In this document: piece after piece, positions 41,521-44,341 of the stretch
Position numbering within the stretch: position 1 is the first letter of the stretch
Layout of the letters: each line of letters opens with the position of its first letter
Assembly (NCBI GenBank): GCA_020073015.1
Contig: JAIQFZ010000023.1
Location: forward strand, 1-44,341
DNA length: 44,341 bases
Source of the DNA: Terriglobia bacterium
GTDB lineage: Bacteria > Acidobacteriota > Terriglobia > Terriglobales > Acidobacteriaceae
Reading direction: 5' to 3'
The notes under the pieces: generated by a model
The model's database searches: none
Seen by the model: the letters and a program-made list of their open reading frames with translations, nothing else
What the model was told of the DNA's origin: nothing
Made by a program: the position numbers and the translations under genes

Positions 41521-41671
41521 TCAATCCTCCCGGTTCCCCACGAGCCTAGGAGAGGCTATGTGCCTATTCTGGCTAACATTCGCTGCAGGCGTTGTCAAGA
41601 AAATGTAAAAAGATCAGCACTTCTGGGCACGAAGAACATGACACGAATGTGCCATTGCGAGGGGAAAGGCC

Positions 41672-43471
41672 TTATGCTGAACCGGCTTCTGCCTTGGCGT
41701 ACATCTCGTCAATCAGCGTGCGGTAGCGCTCTTCAATCCCGCGCCGCCGCACCTTGAACGTATGCGTAAGCGTTCCGTCGGCGGCCGAGAATTCGTCGGG
41801 CACAAGCAGCACTCGCTTGAGTTTCTCAAAGCGGGCAAGGTTGCTGTTCACTTCCCCGATGATGCCTTCATACAGCGCCTGCACCTTGGGGTTCGCGACC
41901 AGTTCCGCTCGTGACCCAAACACCACCTTGTTCGCGCGGGCCCAGTCTTCCAGAACGGGGAAATGCGGCGAGATCAGCACGGCCGGAAACTTGCGCCGGT
42001 CGCCGAGCACCACCGCAACCCCGATCAGCGGATTCAGCTTCAAGGAATTCTCGATCGGTTGCGGCGCGATAAACTTTCCGCCCGAAGTCTTGATCAGGTC
42101 TTTCTTACGATCGGTGATCGAAAGAAATCCGTCGCTGTCCAGATCTCCGATATCTCCGGTCTTGAACCAGCCATCGACAAACGCGGTTTGCGTTTCTTCC
42201 GGACGATTCCAATAGCCCTTGAAAACCGAGGGTCCGCGCACCAGCACTTCGCCGTCCTCGGCAATGCGGACTTCGACGTTTGCGAGTGGCTTGCCCACTG
42301 TGCCAAGCTTGTGAGCCCGGGGATGATTGACCGCGATGACCGGCGACGTTTCGGTCAGCCCATAGCCTTCGTGGATGGCAATGCCAATGTCGGCGTACCA
42401 CTCCGCCAGTTCTTTGCCGAGCGGAGCGCCTCCGGAAATGAACTCCTCCGCCTTGCCACCCATGCCTGCCCGCACCTTTGAAAAAATCAGCCGGTTCGCG
42501 ATTTTCCATGCGAGCGCCCCGGGCTGGACCCGTGCCAGAATCTCGGTCCGGTGCGCGCGCCCTACCGAGAGTGCCCAGCGATAGATTGCATTCTTCGGAA
42601 ATCCCGCAGCCTTTACGATCACCTGCTGCCGGATCTTCTCGTACACGCGCGGCACACCGACAAAGATGTCCGGCCCGACCTCCCCCAGGGCCTGCGGCAA
42701 GTGCGTGAGGTTGGGGCAATACGCCAGTGTCACACCCCGGTACATCAACGCAAAATCCACGTGCCGGGCGGTCACATGAGAAAGCGGAAGGAAGGAAACG
42801 CTGACCTCTTGCTTGTTTCCCAGGCCAAAGCCATCGAGGGAGCAAGCAATATTGGACGCCAGATTGCCGTGCGTCAGCATGGCTCCCTTCGGGGTTCCTG
42901 TGGTTCCGGATGTGTAGATGATCGTGGCCAAGTCGTCAGGCTGGATGGATCGCGCACGGGCATCGAATTCGGGATCGAAATCCGCCGGTCCCTGCAGCAT
43001 CAGCCGTTGCATGTGCACCGCGTGGGCGGTTTCGACTCCATCCATCACCACGATCTGCTCGACCGGCGTTTGGCTCTGAACCGCCAGCACCTTTTCCAGT
43101 TGATTCTGGGTGGACAGAACGATCACGCGCGCTCCGGAGTCGTTCAGGATGAACGCAGTCTGCTCCGCCGTCTGGGTGGAATAAATTGGAACTGTGACCG
43201 CGCCCAGGGAAAGGGCCGCGAAATCGGCAATCGTCCATTCTGGCCGGTTCTCGCTGAGGATGGCGACACGCTCGCCTTTGCGAACTCCCCACAACTCGAA
43301 GGCACGGGCCACACCCACAACGTCGCGGTAGAGTTCGGTAGATGAGATCGGCACCCAGCCCAAAGCCTGCTTTTGCAGCATGACGCGATCGCGGCGGCTC
43401 TGGCAGACCGCCAGCAGAATGTCATTAAGAGTTTGAAGGCTCATCCGATCCTTCGGGGTCCCGCTAGCCAT
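41672..43471 (-). CDS. Long-chain fatty acid-CoA ligase (FadD15/FAA1-like)
   Basis: A 599-residue ANL-superfamily enzyme that forms acyl-AMP then acyl-CoA. Motifs: phosphate loop YTSGTTGTPKGAMLTHGN (about 188), SGGAPLGKEL then EGYGLTETSPVIAVN (about 370), FKTGDIGDLDSDGFLSITDRKKDLIK (about 436-462) and GKFIAPQPIENSLK with the catalytic-lysine region. The long insert and C-terminus match the FadD15/AMP-binding long-chain group rather than short-chain ligases. It is cytoplasmic, possibly membrane-associated, and divergent from the peroxiredoxin gene. Confidence 0.93.
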   Translation of the reverse strand: MASGTPKDRMSLQTLNDILLAVCQSRRDRVMLQKQALGWVPISSTELYRDVVGVARAFELWGVRKGERVAILSENRPEWTIADFAALSLGAVTVPIYSTQTAEQTAFILNDSGARVIVLSTQNQLEKVLAVQSQTPVEQIVVMDGVETAHAVHMQRLMLQGPADFDPEFDARARSIQPDDLATIIYTSGTTGTPKGAMLTHGNLASNIACSLDGFGLGNKQEVSVSFLPLSHVTARHVDFALMYRGVTLAYCPNLTHLPQALGEVGPDIFVGVPRVYEKIRQQVIVKAAGFPKNAIYRWALSVGRAHRTEILARVQPGALAWKIANRLIFSKVRAGMGGKAEEFISGGAPLGKELAEWYADIGIAIHEGYGLTETSPVIAVNHPRAHKLGTVGKPLANVEVRIAEDGEVLVRGPSVFKGYWNRPEETQTAFVDGWFKTGDIGDLDSDGFLSITDRKKDLIKTSGGKFIAPQPIENSLKLNPLIGVAVVLGDRRKFPAVLISPHFPVLEDWARANKVVFGSRAELVANPKVQALYEGIIGEVNSNLARFEKLKRVLLVPDEFSAADGTLTHTFKVRRRGIEERYRTLIDEMYAKAEAGSA

Positions 43472-43508
43472 TGTACAAACTCTCTGTCAAGAAGCCAGTG
43501 AGCTGGCG

Positions 43509-43538
43509 TTGACCACGCTCACCCGACGCGTGTACGCT
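43509..43538 (+). promoter_or_regulatory. Candidate promoter for peroxiredoxin gene
   Basis: TTGACC (43509-43514) matches the -35 consensus at five positions; TACGCT (43533-43538), 18 bases later, is a weak -10. It lies in the 96-base divergent spacer with fadD. Confidence 0.3.
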
Positions 43539-43567
43539 TAGCCAATCTCACAAGTGGGGTGGTCCAC

Positions 43568-44134
43568 ATGATGCAGAAGATTTTTTTTGCGAGGGCGCTT
43601 GCGGTCGGTTTGCTGGCTGCGGCACTGTGCCCGCAACTGAATGCGCAAGCGAAGACGCCTGAGCCCCCGAAACTGAAGATTGGCGACACGGCTCCCGATT
43701 TCAAACTGAAGTACTTCGACGGCACCGCCCTCAAAGACATTTCGCTCAGCCAGTATCGAGGCCAGAAGAATGTGGTTGTGGCCTTCTACATTTTTGCTTT
43801 TACCGGCGGTTGAACGGCGCAGATGAAGGCCTTCCAGCAGAACCTGCAAAAGCTGGAAGCGGCCGACACCCAGGTCCTGGGTGTGAGCATGGACAGCCCC
43901 TTCGCCAACAAAGCCTTCGCCGACCAGATCGGCGTTACCTTCCCGTTGTTAAGCGATTGGGGCGGCGAGATCACGCGCCAGTACGGCGTCTACGTGGATC
44001 AATACAAAGCCCCACGGCGAATCAACTTCCTGATTGGCAAAGACGGGAAAATTCTCGAGGAGCAACTCGACCGCGATGCCATCGATCCCACGAAGATCGT
44101 GGACGCCTGCGAACGCAAGAAGCTAAGTCGCTGA
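43568..44134 (+). CDS. Exported peroxiredoxin-like protein with selenocysteine at in-frame TGA
   Basis: Read through TGA at 43811-43813, this gives 188 residues of one continuous redoxin domain. A signal peptide spans about 1-28 (LNAQA end). GDTAPDFKLKYFDG opens the domain, and VVVAFYIFAFTGG leads to residue 82, encoded by TGA, then TAQMKAFQQN, VLGVSMDSPFANKAFADQIGVTFPLLSDW and the closing NFLIGKDGKILEEQ. Residue 82 falls exactly at the peroxidatic position of the T-x-x-C motif, and no other Cys is near it; Cys181 at the C-terminus is a possible resolving residue. The upstream 81 codons and downstream 106 codons share one frame. GTG at 43559 and ATG at 43571 are alternative starts. The likely product is a periplasmic selenocysteine peroxide reductase. 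A sequencing error at TGC/TGT is the main alternative. Confidence 0.82.
43828..43864 (+). promoter_or_regulatory. Candidate bacterial SECIS hairpin
   Basis: GGCCTTCCAG (43828-43837) pairs with CTGGAA (43853-43858) and, past a GC bulge, GGCC (43861-43864). An alternative register gives a seven-pair CTTCCAG/CTGGAAG stem. The 15-base loop begins 24 bases after the TGA, within the range described for bacterial SECIS elements. The commonly required G in the first loop positions is not obvious, so this is tentative. Confidence 0.4.
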
Positions 44135-44263
44135 ACCCACCCTGTGAAGAATCGCGGAGCAGCGCACGGGCTCGAGATTCCACTGCCGAATCTTCGTGTG
44201 CCGAAATGAGTGTGTACGAATCGCCCAGTTTGACCCTGCTCCACCACGCTGTTATCATTTTTA

Positions 44264-44340
<77 letters not shown>

Positions 44341-44341
44341 A

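Noticed and set aside
43559-43813. Peroxiredoxin as a truncated 84-residue pseudogene ending at TGA
   Set aside because: The continuation is in the same frame, intact to a normal end, and TGA replaces exactly the catalytic Cys codon; decay would not be expected to leave this single change only.

Overview
The window looks like chromosomal DNA of an Acidobacteriota (Terriglobia/Koribacter-like) bacterium. Pointers are two von Willebrand A proteins of the 'VWFA-related Acidobacterial' type, a TonB-dependent receptor with an N-terminal carboxypeptidase-regulatory-like domain, high G+C coding sequence, and intergenic hairpin repeats of kinds common in this phylum. This assignment is inference from gene content; no rRNA is present. 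No prophage, insertion sequence or CRISPR array was seen. Layout 1-4.6 kb: a transglutaminase-like protein, a secreted LolA-like protein, and on the minus strand a saccharopine-dehydrogenase-family protein and an exported rhodanese/TlpA-thioredoxin pair. 4.6-10.2 kb: a small HTH protein followed by a complete type IV pilus alignment and secretin operon (pilM-pilN-pilO-pilP-pilQ) closed by a strong terminator. 10.3-14.6 kb: M24 aminopeptidase, accB, accC, a possible PD-(D/E)XK-fold protein, and thiE. 14.6-18 kb: a composite repeat and two APC amino acid permeases. 18-26.8 kb (minus strand): SDR oxidoreductase, LacD-like aldolase, TonB receptor, RNase PH, GerMN lipoprotein-like protein plus AmiC-type amidase, and a DUF1015 protein. 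26.8-32.1 kb (plus): two overlapping VWFA genes, a DinB-like protein, and a cysteine synthase/cystathionine gamma-synthase pair for sulfur amino acids. 32-38.3 kb: outer-membrane protein, methyltransferase, an 18-heptad Asp/Arg repeat protein, CutA, phosphoglucomutase/phosphomannomutase, FtsB/DivIC-like protein, a small secreted Cys protein, and thiG. 38.4-44.3 kb: Crp/Fnr regulator, small proteins, an ECF sigma/anti-sigma pair divergent from a DUF6249-like membrane protein, long-chain acyl-CoA ligase, a peroxiredoxin gene with an in-frame TGA, and an initiator tRNA. The most notable observation is at 43568-44134. A peroxiredoxin-like reading frame is interrupted by one TGA exactly where the peroxidatic cysteine of the T-x-x-C motif belongs, and it continues in frame for 107 more codons with perfect family character. 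A hairpin follows at a spacing suitable for a bacterial SECIS, so this is best read as an exported selenocysteine peroxiredoxin. The second is the heptad-repeat protein at 33993-34478, built of two exact nine-heptad blocks separated by NGNTA. Several families of intergenic inverted repeats are scattered through the window and recur next to gene starts and ends.
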